Position numbers and translations under genes: made by a program. DNA of 64,000 bases from Bog-159 sp963818855 (GTDB taxonomy: Bacteria; Acidobacteriota; Terriglobia; Bryobacterales; Bryobacteraceae): assembly GCA_963818855.1 (NCBI GenBank), contig CAWFUH010000010.1:372001-436000 (forward strand), in the 5' to 3' direction. Position 1 is the stretch's first letter; every line of letters begins with the position of its first letter. This document shows, in pieces, positions 35,421 through 43,953 of this stretch. The notes beneath the pieces are model-generated. The model made no database searches. It was given only the letters and a program-made list of their open reading frames with translations, and was not told where the DNA came from.

Positions 35421-36431
35421 ATGAACCTGGATGAAGTGGCGAAGCGCGCTGGTGTTTCTACGGCGACCGTTTCGCGGGTCCTCAACAAGTCTCAGGTAGT
35501 GCGGAAATCCACCCGGCAGCGGGTGATGAAAATAGTTTCCGAACTCAACTACCATCCAAACTTGCACGCGCGGTCGCTCGCCAAGGGCGCTAGCCGGACC
35601 GTCGGCATGATCGCCTCGAATCTGCAGAATCCCTTCTTTTTCGACATTTTTCGCGCCTTGGAAACGGATGCCCAGGCACACGGTTTTGAGGTCGTCGTAG
35701 CAAATACCAATTACGATTCGGAACACCTGGTTCGTTGCGTGCGCCTGATGATCGGACGGCGCGTGGCGGGGCTGGCCGTAATAGTCTCGGAGATGGACCC
35801 GCAACTCATCAAGGAGCTGGCGGCGAGCAAGCTGCCCGTCGTTTTTTATGACGTGGGAACCGCCGGCCGTTCCATGTCGAACATCCGGGTGAACTATCGC
35901 CGGGGTATCGAGCGGGTGGTCGAGTATCTGCACAGCCTGGGCCATCGCCGCCTGGCGTTCGTGGGCCACCACGCCGCCCTGGGCCCCATGAGCGAGCGCG
36001 AAAAGGCCTTCGTGGAAACTGTTTCGAAATACTCGCCCGGAACGGAGTGGCGCACGGTCGCCAACGAGGACTCCTTCGCCGGCGGCCAGAGCGCCGCACG
36101 CGACCTCCTCAGCTCGGAATTCCGCCCCACGGCCCTCATTTGCGTCAATGATGTGATGGCCTTCGGCGTCTTAAGAGAGGTGCGCGAGCAGGGCTTGCGC
36201 GTGCCCGAGGACATCTCAGTCACCGGATTCGATAACATCAAGCTGGCCGAGTTCAGCTATCCGTCACTGACTACCCTGCACATCCCCCGCGACCGGATAG
36301 GCCACCTCGCGTTCGGCATGCTGGTGCCCGAGTCGGCGCGGGGCGCCTCACCGGGTCGTGAGATCGTCATCGAGCCGGAGTTGGTGCTGCGCGACTCTAC
36401 CGGTGCGGCTCCGCGCGCGGAGGAAACGTGA
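35421..36431 (+). CDS. LacI-family transcriptional regulator
   Basis: 336 residues. The N-terminal helix-turn-helix reads LDEVAKRAGVSTATVSRVLN, followed by the hinge HARSLAKG with the Leu that wedges into the operator centre in LacI-type proteins. The C-terminal periplasmic-binding-like domain (about 60-330) would bind a sugar effector. The protein likely controls sugar-use genes. Sites with the LacI-family pattern are found upstream of the GH127 gene, the TonB receptor and the GH51 gene. The next gene overlaps it as GTGA. Confidence 0.9.
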   Translation: MNLDEVAKRAGVSTATVSRVLNKSQVVRKSTRQRVMKIVSELNYHPNLHARSLAKGASRTVGMIASNLQNPFFFDIFRALETDAQAHGFEVVVANTNYDSEHLVRCVRLMIGRRVAGLAVIVSEMDPQLIKELAASKLPVVFYDVGTAGRSMSNIRVNYRRGIERVVEYLHSLGHRRLAFVGHHAALGPMSEREKAFVETVSKYSPGTEWRTVANEDSFAGGQSAARDLLSSEFRPTALICVNDVMAFGVLREVREQGLRVPEDISVTGFDNIKLAEFSYPSLTTLHIPRDRIGHLAFGMLVPESARGASPGREIVIEPELVLRDSTGAAPRAEET

Positions 36432-37510
36432 GCCTGCGGCACGGTGGGGCCTGGGTTGTGTTAGCGGCCCTTTGCGCCGGCCGCGCACAGTGCGATGCGG
36501 GTTGCCACGACCTGCCCGCGCGAGACCGGCGCGATATACCGGCGCTCGCCCGGACGGGCCTGGAGTTCTCTCACACCCAGCACTATAAGGAGGCGGCGGA
36601 CTGTTACCGTAAGGCGCTCTCCATTGAACCGAAACTCCGGGATCTGCAGTTGAACCTGGGCCTCGCGGAATTCAAGCTGGGACATTTTCAGGCGGCGCTG
36701 GGGCCTCTGGGCGTTACGGCCGGCTTGGATCCGGAGAATGTGCAGGCGCGCACGCTGCTGGGAATGAGTTACTACGGCGCCGGCCAGTACGCCAAGGCTA
36801 TTCCAGAGTTGGCGTACGCTTTGGCGGCCGACCAACGGAACGCGCAACTGCATTACGTGATCGCACAGAGTTGCCTGTGGTCCGGCCAATACGACCGCGC
36901 CCTCGTCGAGTTCACCTGGCTGTTGCGCGAACAGCCCGGCTCGGCCGTCACGCACATGCTCATGGGTGAGGCGCTCGATGGACTCGGGCGCGAGGACGAC
37001 GCTATCGCCGAACTGCAGGCGGCGGCCGCGGCCTCTCCCACCGAACCCGAAGCGCATTTCGGGTTAGGATATCTTTTTTGGAAAGAGAAGCGCTACGACG
37101 AAGCCGAGCGCGAGTTCCGGCTGGAGTTGGACAAAGATCCGTCGCATGCACAAGCGGCGGCATACCTGGGAGACGTCTTGATGCGTCGCGGCGACCAGGC
37201 GGCTGCCGAACCGCTGCTCGAAAAGGCGCAGCGCTTGAATTCACAAGTGCGCATTGCGCATCTGGATTTAGGAATTGTATATGCGGGACGCCAGCAGAAC
37301 GAGCGTGCCGTGCGGGAATTGCGTGAAGCGGTTAAATTGGATCCTTCTCGCGCCGATGCGCATTACCGCCTGGCGCGCGTCTATGAGAGCCTCGGAAGGG
37401 CGGCGGAAGCGAAAGCTGAACTGGCCGCAGTGAAGCAGCTGCACGCGGACAGGCTCGAAGATATGCTGCATAAAGTCTCGGGGAGGCCGCCCGGCCTGGA
37501 CGTCCCTTAA
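36428..37510 (+). CDS. TPR-repeat protein coupled to the LacI gene
   Basis: 360 residues with a GTG start inside the LacI stop (GTGA). The N-terminus has a short hydrophobic stretch (AWVVLAALCAGRAQCDAG), probably a signal peptide. About nine TPR units follow, for example AKAIPELAYALAADQRNAQ and DAHYRLARVYESLGRAAEA. Coupling to a regulator is unusual for a secreted TPR protein. It may belong to the same sugar response or may simply have been placed here. Confidence 0.82.
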   Translation: MSLRHGGAWVVLAALCAGRAQCDAGCHDLPARDRRDIPALARTGLEFSHTQHYKEAADCYRKALSIEPKLRDLQLNLGLAEFKLGHFQAALGPLGVTAGLDPENVQARTLLGMSYYGAGQYAKAIPELAYALAADQRNAQLHYVIAQSCLWSGQYDRALVEFTWLLREQPGSAVTHMLMGEALDGLGREDDAIAELQAAAAASPTEPEAHFGLGYLFWKEKRYDEAEREFRLELDKDPSHAQAAAYLGDVLMRRGDQAAAEPLLEKAQRLNSQVRIAHLDLGIVYAGRQQNERAVRELREAVKLDPSRADAHYRLARVYESLGRAAEAKAELAAVKQLHADRLEDMLHKVSGRPPGLDVP

Positions 37511-37528
37511 TTTCCAGTGGGGCGCCGT

Positions 37529-39097
37529 TCAACTCAGCCGGGTCTTCAGCATCGTATACGAATGCGGGGGAAAAGCATATCGCAAATGACGGTCCTCCGG
37601 GCGTGGCGCGTCTTTCTGTGTGGCACGTACCTTGGTCGAATCGAAGTCGTTCTCTGCCTTAATATCGGGGCCATTGACTTCCCACGCTTCGACGCCGCCG
37701 GCGAATGATTTGTCCTCCGTTTCGATGTCGGTTTCAATCGCCTGCTCAGGATGGCGATTCACCACGTTCAACACCAGTGCACCTTTGTCATAGGAAGCCG
37801 AGCAGTCGAGATATGGCACGTCGCCGAAACGCTTTGTGGTGTAGCGGGGGCCATCCCGGAACAGCTCCAGCGATTTCCCGCGGCAGTTGTTAGCGACTAA
37901 CTGAAGCGGATAGTAAATGGTCTGGAGGAACATACCGCGGTCGCTCGTAAACATAGGAGCAATTACATTCACCAATTGCGCCATGTTAGCGATTTTGACT
38001 ACGTTGGAGTGGTTGAGGAATGAATTGAGAAAGGTAGCCACCACCAGCGCATCTTCCAGGTTGTAGCGTTCCTCCAGGATGCGCCGGCCGCGCTCCTTAT
38101 CACCGCCCCGCGCGCGATACCATACATTCCATTCATCCCACGCGATATAAATCCGCCTGCTGGCAGGCTCACCGGAAAGCGCGGCATCGATAATTCCCTC
38201 AGCCGTCTTGATGCGCGAGTCTAATTCCACGGAACTGGCCATGAATTCGCCAAAATTGTTTTCCCGGTTGCCAACATATAAGTGGAGGGATAAGTAATCG
38301 ACGTGATGCTTCAGGTGCTCCAGCACGGTCCGATTCCAGCCAGTCCAGTCTGCATTCGGCCCATAGTTCGAGGAGCCAGCTGCTACCAGTTTGATAGACG
38401 GGTCAGTCCATTTCATCAGCTTGGCGGCTTCCAGCGCGAACTTACCGTAATCTTCCGCGGATCGGTGGCCCATCTGCCAGGGACCGTCCATTTCGTTGCC
38501 CAGACCCCAGTAAGTCACTTTCCATGGCTGCGCCCGGCCGTTCTGTTTGCGCAGGCGGGTCATGGCCGTATCTTCGCTGAAGTTACAGTACTCGACCCAC
38601 TGCTGCGCCTGTAGCCATGAACCAGTACCCAGGTTGGCGCAGAAATAAGGCTCGGCGCCGGCCATTTCCACGAATTGCAGAAACTCGTGCGTTCCGAATC
38701 GATTGTTCTCCACCGTGCCCCACGCCATTTCGAGACGAGGAGGGCGCTGGTCGCGCGGGCCGATGCCGTCCATCCAGTTGTAGTTTGACGAGAAATTTCC
38801 CCCCGGCCAGCGCAACACGGTGACGCCGAGTTTCTTCGTGGCTTCCAGCACGTCCCTCCGGAAGCCGTTGGCATCGGCTAGGGGGGAGCCTTCATCGAAT
38901 ACGCCGCCTTGTACGCAGCGTCCCAGGTGCTCCACGAAGTTGCCGTAGATCTTCGGATCGATTTCGCCGATGACGCGGTCGGTATCGATCTTGATGCGCG
39001 CGGGGCCCGGTTGCGGCTGCGCGTGCAACGTCCATGCGGCGGCTGCGGTCAGGACTTTCGAAAAGGTGCGCCTGGAGGGCAAAGTGGTCGGATTCAA
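37529..39097 (-). CDS. Alpha-L-arabinofuranosidase, GH51, exported
   Basis: GH51 enzymes release terminal alpha-L-arabinofuranose by retention. The 522-residue protein has a Tat-like signal (LPSRRTFSKVLTAAAAW), the strand IGEIDPKIYGNFVEHLG, the acid/base Glu202 in GLGNEMDG and the nucleophile Glu322 in IAWDEWNVWY. The C-terminal beta domain ends with AFPPHSYTMLKTRLS. The start codon is TTG, supported by AGGGAGA ten bases upstream. A fully matching LacI-family site lies 30 bases before the start. It is convergent with the TPR gene, with an 18-base gap. Confidence 0.92.
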   Translation of the reverse strand: MNPTTLPSRRTFSKVLTAAAAWTLHAQPQPGPARIKIDTDRVIGEIDPKIYGNFVEHLGRCVQGGVFDEGSPLADANGFRRDVLEATKKLGVTVLRWPGGNFSSNYNWMDGIGPRDQRPPRLEMAWGTVENNRFGTHEFLQFVEMAGAEPYFCANLGTGSWLQAQQWVEYCNFSEDTAMTRLRKQNGRAQPWKVTYWGLGNEMDGPWQMGHRSAEDYGKFALEAAKLMKWTDPSIKLVAAGSSNYGPNADWTGWNRTVLEHLKHHVDYLSLHLYVGNRENNFGEFMASSVELDSRIKTAEGIIDAALSGEPASRRIYIAWDEWNVWYRARGGDKERGRRILEERYNLEDALVVATFLNSFLNHSNVVKIANMAQLVNVIAPMFTSDRGMFLQTIYYPLQLVANNCRGKSLELFRDGPRYTTKRFGDVPYLDCSASYDKGALVLNVVNRHPEQAIETDIETEDKSFAGGVEAWEVNGPDIKAENDFDSTKVRATQKDAPRPEDRHLRYAFPPHSYTMLKTRLS

Positions 39098-39126
39098 CTC
39101 GGAATCTCCCTTCTTCTACGAGAGGA

Positions 39127-39140
39127 TGAAAGCGCTTGCA
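39127..39140. promoter_or_regulatory. Candidate LacI-family operator before the GH51 gene
   Basis: TGAAAGCGCTTGCA matches TGNAANCGNTNNCA at all fixed positions. On the minus strand it lies between a possible -10 box (TATGAT, 39157-39152) and the ribosome site, where a bound repressor would block elongation. The promoter is not otherwise well defined. Confidence 0.5.
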
Positions 39141-39152
39141 GGCATCAAAGTA

Positions 39153-41714
39153 TCATAGACGCCGTGGGGATGCAAGGACGAAAGTAACTTGGTGGTCCAC
39201 GTAGTCGTCAGTAGAGGCGGCAGGAATGCGCACGATCAGTCCATCCGCGCCCTCCCTTGTGCCGCCATCGACACGTTCCAACAAATCGCCGTTTACCAGA
39301 TCCAGCCGGTAGTCGTGCGCCGGCCGCCCGGAAACGGTGAGCACGAGTCGCCGCCCATTATCCAACCAGCGCTCGGAAACGACCTTCAGATTCATGCTGC
39401 GCCCGGCAAGTTGCGGCGGCGAAAACGGCAGAGCGTATCCGAACAGGCCGCGATGATGGATCGCGAGCGTCGTCGATCCCGACGGCACCGCAATGTCAAA
39501 TCGAGGGTGCCAGTCCAGGTATTCAGAATCCGTTTTCCAGGCGATCGGCTTGCCGCCCAACGTGGCGCTTTCGACCTGCGCGCAGGGCGGGTAGGCGGGC
39601 GCGAACTCCACGTGAATGGCTTCAGTGCCCGAGTTGGCAATGGTCAACCGCAGCGTGCCGGCGTCCCGCTGCATATCCAGATTCACGCGCGCGCCGGGCA
39701 ATGGCATGCCGTGCACGCCGACAGTTTGCCAGTCGGCCGGCAGATGCGGCGCGAATACGATTTTGCGCTCAGTTGCGTCGCTTTCAAGACCGAGCAGTCC
39801 GCGCAGCAGAGGCGAAACCACCATCGCCGCCGACCAGATCTGGTGAGGGGACGCTGTCGATAACGGCGAATACGAATCGCCGGAGAGGACCTCCGTAGTG
39901 TTGCCGCCCGCGCCATCGAGCGCCAGCCAGGCATTGGCGCGCAGGTTCGCCAGCGCCGGTTCGGCGGCGTGGTTGCGGTATTCGCCCACTGCGGCCCAGC
40001 CGGTGAACAGCGGCCAGACCGAACCAAAATGGTAGCCCGCGGGATCGTAAAGCGCGCTGTGCAATGAGATGATACGGGTGCCCCAGTCCGTCGCGAACGG
40101 CTCGTGCGCCAGCAGGCCGATCATCTCCTGAGCGTGCTGCCGGTCGAGCAGGTCGAACCACATGGGAACGGTGGCCAGGATACTGGGCTCATTCACCAAC
40201 TGGCCGTTGGTGCCGATCGCGAAAGCATATGCCGCGGGGGATGCCGCCGTGCCCGCTAGCCAAAACTGCCGTTCGAGCGCACCGCGCTTCTGGGTGAACT
40301 CCGCGTCGAGTTCCTGCGCGCGCTGCCCATCGTTGAGGATGCTGGCCAGCATCGCCAACGATCGCAGAGCCGCGACATAACATGCCGCCTGGTACAACTC
40401 CACGCGTACCGGCAACAGCGGCCCGCCCTCCACCCATCCGTGACCGACGTCCAGGTTGCGCGGGAAGCCGGCCTCATCCCAGGTGGATCGCATGAAGGCC
40501 AGCGCTTTCCACAAGTGCGGCGCTTGTTCACGCGCGAAGGCCACGTCGCCGCTGGCGCGCACGTAGTCCGCCGTGGCAATGGCGTAGAGCGGCGTCGCAT
40601 CGGCCGATGCAAAGCCGTATGGAAATTGCTTGAACCAATCCACCAGGCTCGCGGATTGCGAGATCTCATGCGGAATTTTGCCGTCGTCTCGCTGGAAGTG
40701 AGAAACGAACTGGATGGCGGCCCGCGCGTTGACGAAATCCCCGGCAGACGTAAGGGCGAAGGACGTCCAGAATGAATCGCGGCCGAAGAACCACGCGAAG
40801 CCGGGCCTGTACGCCCCTTTCGACGGTCCATAGCCGGCCACCAGTCCGCGGCCCAGAAACGGATTGTCGACAAATCCCTTCACCACGCTGATGCGGGACC
40901 AGTCATAAGCCTGCTGCAGGCGCGCGTCGGGCAGCGATAGTTCGACTGTATTTGCCAGGTAGCCGCGATAGAACCGCTCCGTCTCATCGGCAAGTTGGCC
41001 GCTACGGGCGACCAGGCGGTTATAAACTGCCCGGGCTTCATCGGCCGATTTAACGGAAGCCGCGACCGCGAGCACCCGCTGCGCGTGCCCCTTAACTTCA
41101 CCCAGCGTGAACAGCGCGTGCGCGGAGCCTGAATAATTCGTGGCATACTCCTGCGATTCGAGCGCCGCATCGGCCGATCCGAAAACCGCCGCGAATGGGT
41201 AGCCATCCGCGCCAAACTCAAACCACTTGCGCTGGCCGTTCCACGCGGCATAGCCAGTGCCGATGGAGGCCGGCCACATAAGTTGAAAGTCCCGCTGAAA
41301 TTCCACGTCGATGCGCAGCGTGTTGCGCGCACGCACATCAAGCAGGATAACGGCGCCCGGTTCGTCGACGGGCGCGACCAGTGTCTCGTCAACCTGAAAA
41401 TCGTCCCCAGTGTAGGTGATGGTGTACGACCCTGGGCGCGAGATTATGCGGCGCGCGATGCTCTCGCCGGGAATGACTTGTGCGCCCGTAATGAACCGCA
41501 GCTTCAGCCCGCCGAAGATCTTCAGGGGATAGACGTACGCTTCGAGAGTGCCGTCTTCAGCGCCCAGGATTCCGGCGCGGGGACCGGCGGCGTCCAAAAA
41601 CTCCCAGGTGCGGACGGGGCGTGCAAGCTGCGGATCGGCCGCGAACGCGGACAAGGCGATCAGGAAGACAAGAGGCCGCAGGGATGCTGGCTGCATGATC
41701 AGCTGCATGACCAT
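39153..41714 (-). CDS. Secreted six-hairpin glycosidase (amylo-alpha-1,6-glucosidase/GH63-like)
   Basis: 853 residues with a signal peptide (LRPLVFLIALSAFA). An N-terminal beta domain (about 30-270) precedes an (alpha/alpha)6 catalytic domain. Motifs include FAWFFGRDSFWTSFA, a DDGKIPHEIS helix and AGYHFGSVWPLFTGW, which match the COG3408/GH63 group of enzymes acting on alpha-glucosidic branches. A beta-rich C-terminal domain follows. Start choices at 41714, 41708 and 41696 all lack a clear ribosome site; I take the first. The specific linkage cut cannot be judged. It lies 28 bases after tetR, and its last 15 bases run close to the GH51 operator. Confidence 0.75.
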   Translation of the reverse strand: MVMQLIMQPASLRPLVFLIALSAFAADPQLARPVRTWEFLDAAGPRAGILGAEDGTLEAYVYPLKIFGGLKLRFITGAQVIPGESIARRIISRPGSYTITYTGDDFQVDETLVAPVDEPGAVILLDVRARNTLRIDVEFQRDFQLMWPASIGTGYAAWNGQRKWFEFGADGYPFAAVFGSADAALESQEYATNYSGSAHALFTLGEVKGHAQRVLAVAASVKSADEARAVYNRLVARSGQLADETERFYRGYLANTVELSLPDARLQQAYDWSRISVVKGFVDNPFLGRGLVAGYGPSKGAYRPGFAWFFGRDSFWTSFALTSAGDFVNARAAIQFVSHFQRDDGKIPHEISQSASLVDWFKQFPYGFASADATPLYAIATADYVRASGDVAFAREQAPHLWKALAFMRSTWDEAGFPRNLDVGHGWVEGGPLLPVRVELYQAACYVAALRSLAMLASILNDGQRAQELDAEFTQKRGALERQFWLAGTAASPAAYAFAIGTNGQLVNEPSILATVPMWFDLLDRQHAQEMIGLLAHEPFATDWGTRIISLHSALYDPAGYHFGSVWPLFTGWAAVGEYRNHAAEPALANLRANAWLALDGAGGNTTEVLSGDSYSPLSTASPHQIWSAAMVVSPLLRGLLGLESDATERKIVFAPHLPADWQTVGVHGMPLPGARVNLDMQRDAGTLRLTIANSGTEAIHVEFAPAYPPCAQVESATLGGKPIAWKTDSEYLDWHPRFDIAVPSGSTTLAIHHRGLFGYALPFSPPQLAGRSMNLKVVSERWLDNGRRLVLTVSGRPAHDYRLDLVNGDLLERVDGGTREGADGLIVRIPAASTDDYVDHQVTFVLASPRRL

Positions 41715-41742
41715 CAGTATAGTTGGGGTTGCACGCAAGTCT

Positions 41743-42351
41743 TCAGCCAGCCGATAACCCAACCGCCCGCAGGCAGAGCCGTTCCAGCCCTTGCGCCAGG
41801 CGGGTGCGTTGAACGGTCTTCTGTGTCGAATGCGCATCATCCACCACACCGTGGATGCCGCTGAACAGGAAGACGGCCGTGAAACCGGGATCGTCGATGG
41901 ACCACGCCCCCGCGTGCGCGCCGGCCTGCAGCAGATCGCTAAGATGATCGACGATCACGTTATCGACGCGGCCCTCGTGGCTCGGATGATGGGCGCCGTA
42001 AAAGAGCATGTCATGCAGCCGGATGGAGTCCAGATAGGCGAAGACAACGGCCCGCGCCCAGGCGGCCAGCTTTCCTTTCCAATCGTCCGGCGCCCGTTTC
42101 GCGATCGCTGGCTTGATCTTCAAAAGAAGGTCTTCCCCATAGCGAGCGGCAAGCGCGGCCAGCACGTCGTCTTTAGAACGGAAGTAGAGGTAGAACGTCC
42201 CCTTGGCGATCTGCGCGCGCGCGGTGATCTGCTCGATGGTCGTCGATGCGGCGCCTTGTTCCAGGAACAGGCTCCGCGCCGCGCGCATAAGCTCATCGCG
42301 CCGCTCCGCGGGCGGCTTCGTACGCGGCCTCGGCTTGATTTTCGAGGGCAT
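41743..42351 (-). CDS. TetR-family transcriptional regulator
   Basis: 202 residues. The N-terminal helix-turn-helix reads IEQITARAQIAKGTFYLYFRSKDDVL. The C-terminal ligand-binding half is helical and not conserved. The gene begins inside the 3' end of the broken MFS gene, overlapping it by about 60 bases; ATG 42288 is an alternative but would clip helix 1. A perfect 17-base palindrome in the promoter of this operon is its likely target, so it probably represses itself and the transporter. Confidence 0.88.
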   Translation of the reverse strand: MPSKIKPRPRTKPPAERRDELMRAARSLFLEQGAASTTIEQITARAQIAKGTFYLYFRSKDDVLAALAARYGEDLLLKIKPAIAKRAPDDWKGKLAAWARAVVFAYLDSIRLHDMLFYGAHHPSHEGRVDNVIVDHLSDLLQAGAHAGAWSIDDPGFTAVFLFSGIHGVVDDAHSTQKTVQRTRLAQGLERLCLRAVGLSAG

Positions 42352-43566
42352 CGAAATGGTTACCTCCATGTGTGGCCAGATGTGTGACCAGGTTATCCGC
42401 GCGCGTCAGCTCGGGAAATATTTTGGCCCACAGCGCCACGATCGCCAGCGTGCCGAGGCCGCCTAGTAAGGCTGCCGGCACCGCGCCGAATAACGCGGCC
42501 GTGGCGGCCGATTCGAATTCTCCCAATTCGCTCGATGCGCCGATGAATACACATTGCACCGCGCCGACACGTCCGCGCATGGCGTCCGGAGTCGAAATCT
42601 GTACCATGGTCTGCCGGATCACCACACTCACCATATCGAATGCGCCCACGGCGATCAAGGCGGCCACGGACAGCCACCAGTGAGTGGATACGGCGAAGAC
42701 TGCAGTAGCGAAGCCGAATCCGGCCACGCAGGCCAACATGATCTTGCCCGCGCCGCGCTGGATAGTGCGGTGCGCCAGCACCAGTCCCATCAGGGCCGCG
42801 CCGACGCCGGGTGCGCAGCGCAGGCAGCCGAGACCCGCGGGTCCCACCACTAGAATGTCCCTCGCATAAACGGGAAGCAGCGCCGTCACGCCGCCCAACA
42901 GAACCGCAAACAGGTCCAGAGAAATCGCGCCGAGCAGCAGACGGTTCGACCGCACGTAGCGAATACCGCCAAGCGCGCTCACGGCCGGGGAGCTATCTTC
43001 CCTCCCGCTGGATTGGAGGTGTTGGTCCGGTAGGCGGCGGTGTCTGCCAGGCGGCTACCAGGTACAGCAGCGCGCAAAATCCAAACATGCCCTGGCCGCT
43101 AAGCGCATAGATCAGACCGCCCACGGCCGGGCCGGCCAGCGTGCAGATCTGAAATACGGTCGATGCGGCGGCCACGGCTCGCGGGAATTCATCGGCGCTG
43201 ACGAGGTGTGGCAGCATGGCCGACAGGGCCGGCGAGGCAAAGGCTTGCGCCGCGCCCACGACCAGCAGCACCGGATACACCGGCCACACGGAGTGCGCTG
43301 CCGGGAGCCGGCGAATGCTGCCATCGCGAGTGCCTGCACAAAGAGCGCAAGGCCGGTAATCCGCCGCCGGTCGAATCGATCCGCGGCCTGTCCGGCAATC
43401 AGGACCATGCAGATGTTGGGCAGGAAGCGCGCCAATCCGAGATATGCCAGGCTCATGGATCGTGAGTGGCTCCATAGACGTACCAGGCGATAGCCACGTT
43501 CAGCATCTGCACGCTGAGTTCGTCGATGCCCCGGATGAGGATGAAGGATTTCAATGCCGGAGTCAT
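42293..43566 (-). pseudogene. MFS transporter gene broken by three frameshifts
   Basis: Pieces of one major-facilitator protein (EntS/DUF894-like) lie in successive frames. MTPALKSFILIRGIDEL starts at 43566 and stops at 43453 after YGATHDP. MSLAYLGLARFLPN continues from 43456 with a DRFDRRR loop. Near 43308 the frame changes to HSVWPVYPVLLVVG, which runs to a stop at 42993. The C-terminal half continues as SALGGIRYVRSNRLLLG, and before its GTG the same frame reads REDSSPAV, joining smoothly to the previous piece. Every junction fits a one-base change. The full gene would have had about 12 membrane helices. Confidence 0.82.
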
Positions 43567-43572
43567 ATTTCG

Positions 43573-43601
43573 ATTATGACTGACCGTCAGTCAATTGTCA
43601 A
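43573..43601 (-). promoter_or_regulatory. Promoter with TetR-type palindromic operator in its spacer
   Basis: On the minus strand TTGACA (43601-43596) and CATAAT (43578-43573) are 17 bases apart. The perfect palindrome TGACTGACCGTCAGTCA (43577-43593, arms of eight around one base) fills the spacer. Such placement is classical for TetR-family repressors. It drives the broken MFS gene and tetR, so the regulator is likely autoregulated. Confidence 0.8.
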
Positions 43602-43632
43602 AACCACCAACCGGTCCCGGCGAAACGCCCGT

Positions 43633-43953
43633 TCACTCCAAATGGAAGATTTCGGGCAGCGCCAGCATACCCTCGTCCGGCCGGCGCCCGTCCAGCGACT
43701 CGAAGAACGGCGCCATCTCCCGCTGCCACCTGGCGTTGACCTCGCGCCCGGCCATGCCGCGCAGGGCCGCCTGAAAATCGGGCGTTTCCAGATACCCCAC
43801 CAACAGGCCGTCCTCGCGTAGAAACAGCGAATAATTGCGCCACCCGGTTTCGTGCAGCGCGGCCAGCATCTCCGGCCACACCGCCTGGTGCCGCTCTTTG
43901 TATTCCGCCAGCCGCTCCGTCCGCACCTTCAGCAAGAAGCACACACGTTGCAC
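43633..43953 (-). CDS. rhaM: L-rhamnose mutarotase
   Basis: A 106-residue protein of the RhaM/DUF718 family, which interconverts alpha and beta anomers of L-rhamnose. Visible family features are EYKERHQAVWPEML (with the His and WPE), WRNYSLFLREDGLLVGYLE and ARWQREMAPFFE. The start is GTG with GGAGGTGG upstream, overlapping the isomerase stop as TAGTG. It therefore acts with the neighbouring isomerase on a sugar that may be rhamnose or a related L-sugar. Confidence 0.88.
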   Translation of the reverse strand: MQRVCFLLKVRTERLAEYKERHQAVWPEMLAALHETGWRNYSLFLREDGLLVGYLETPDFQAALRGMAGREVNARWQREMAPFFESLDGRRPDEGMLALPEIFHLE

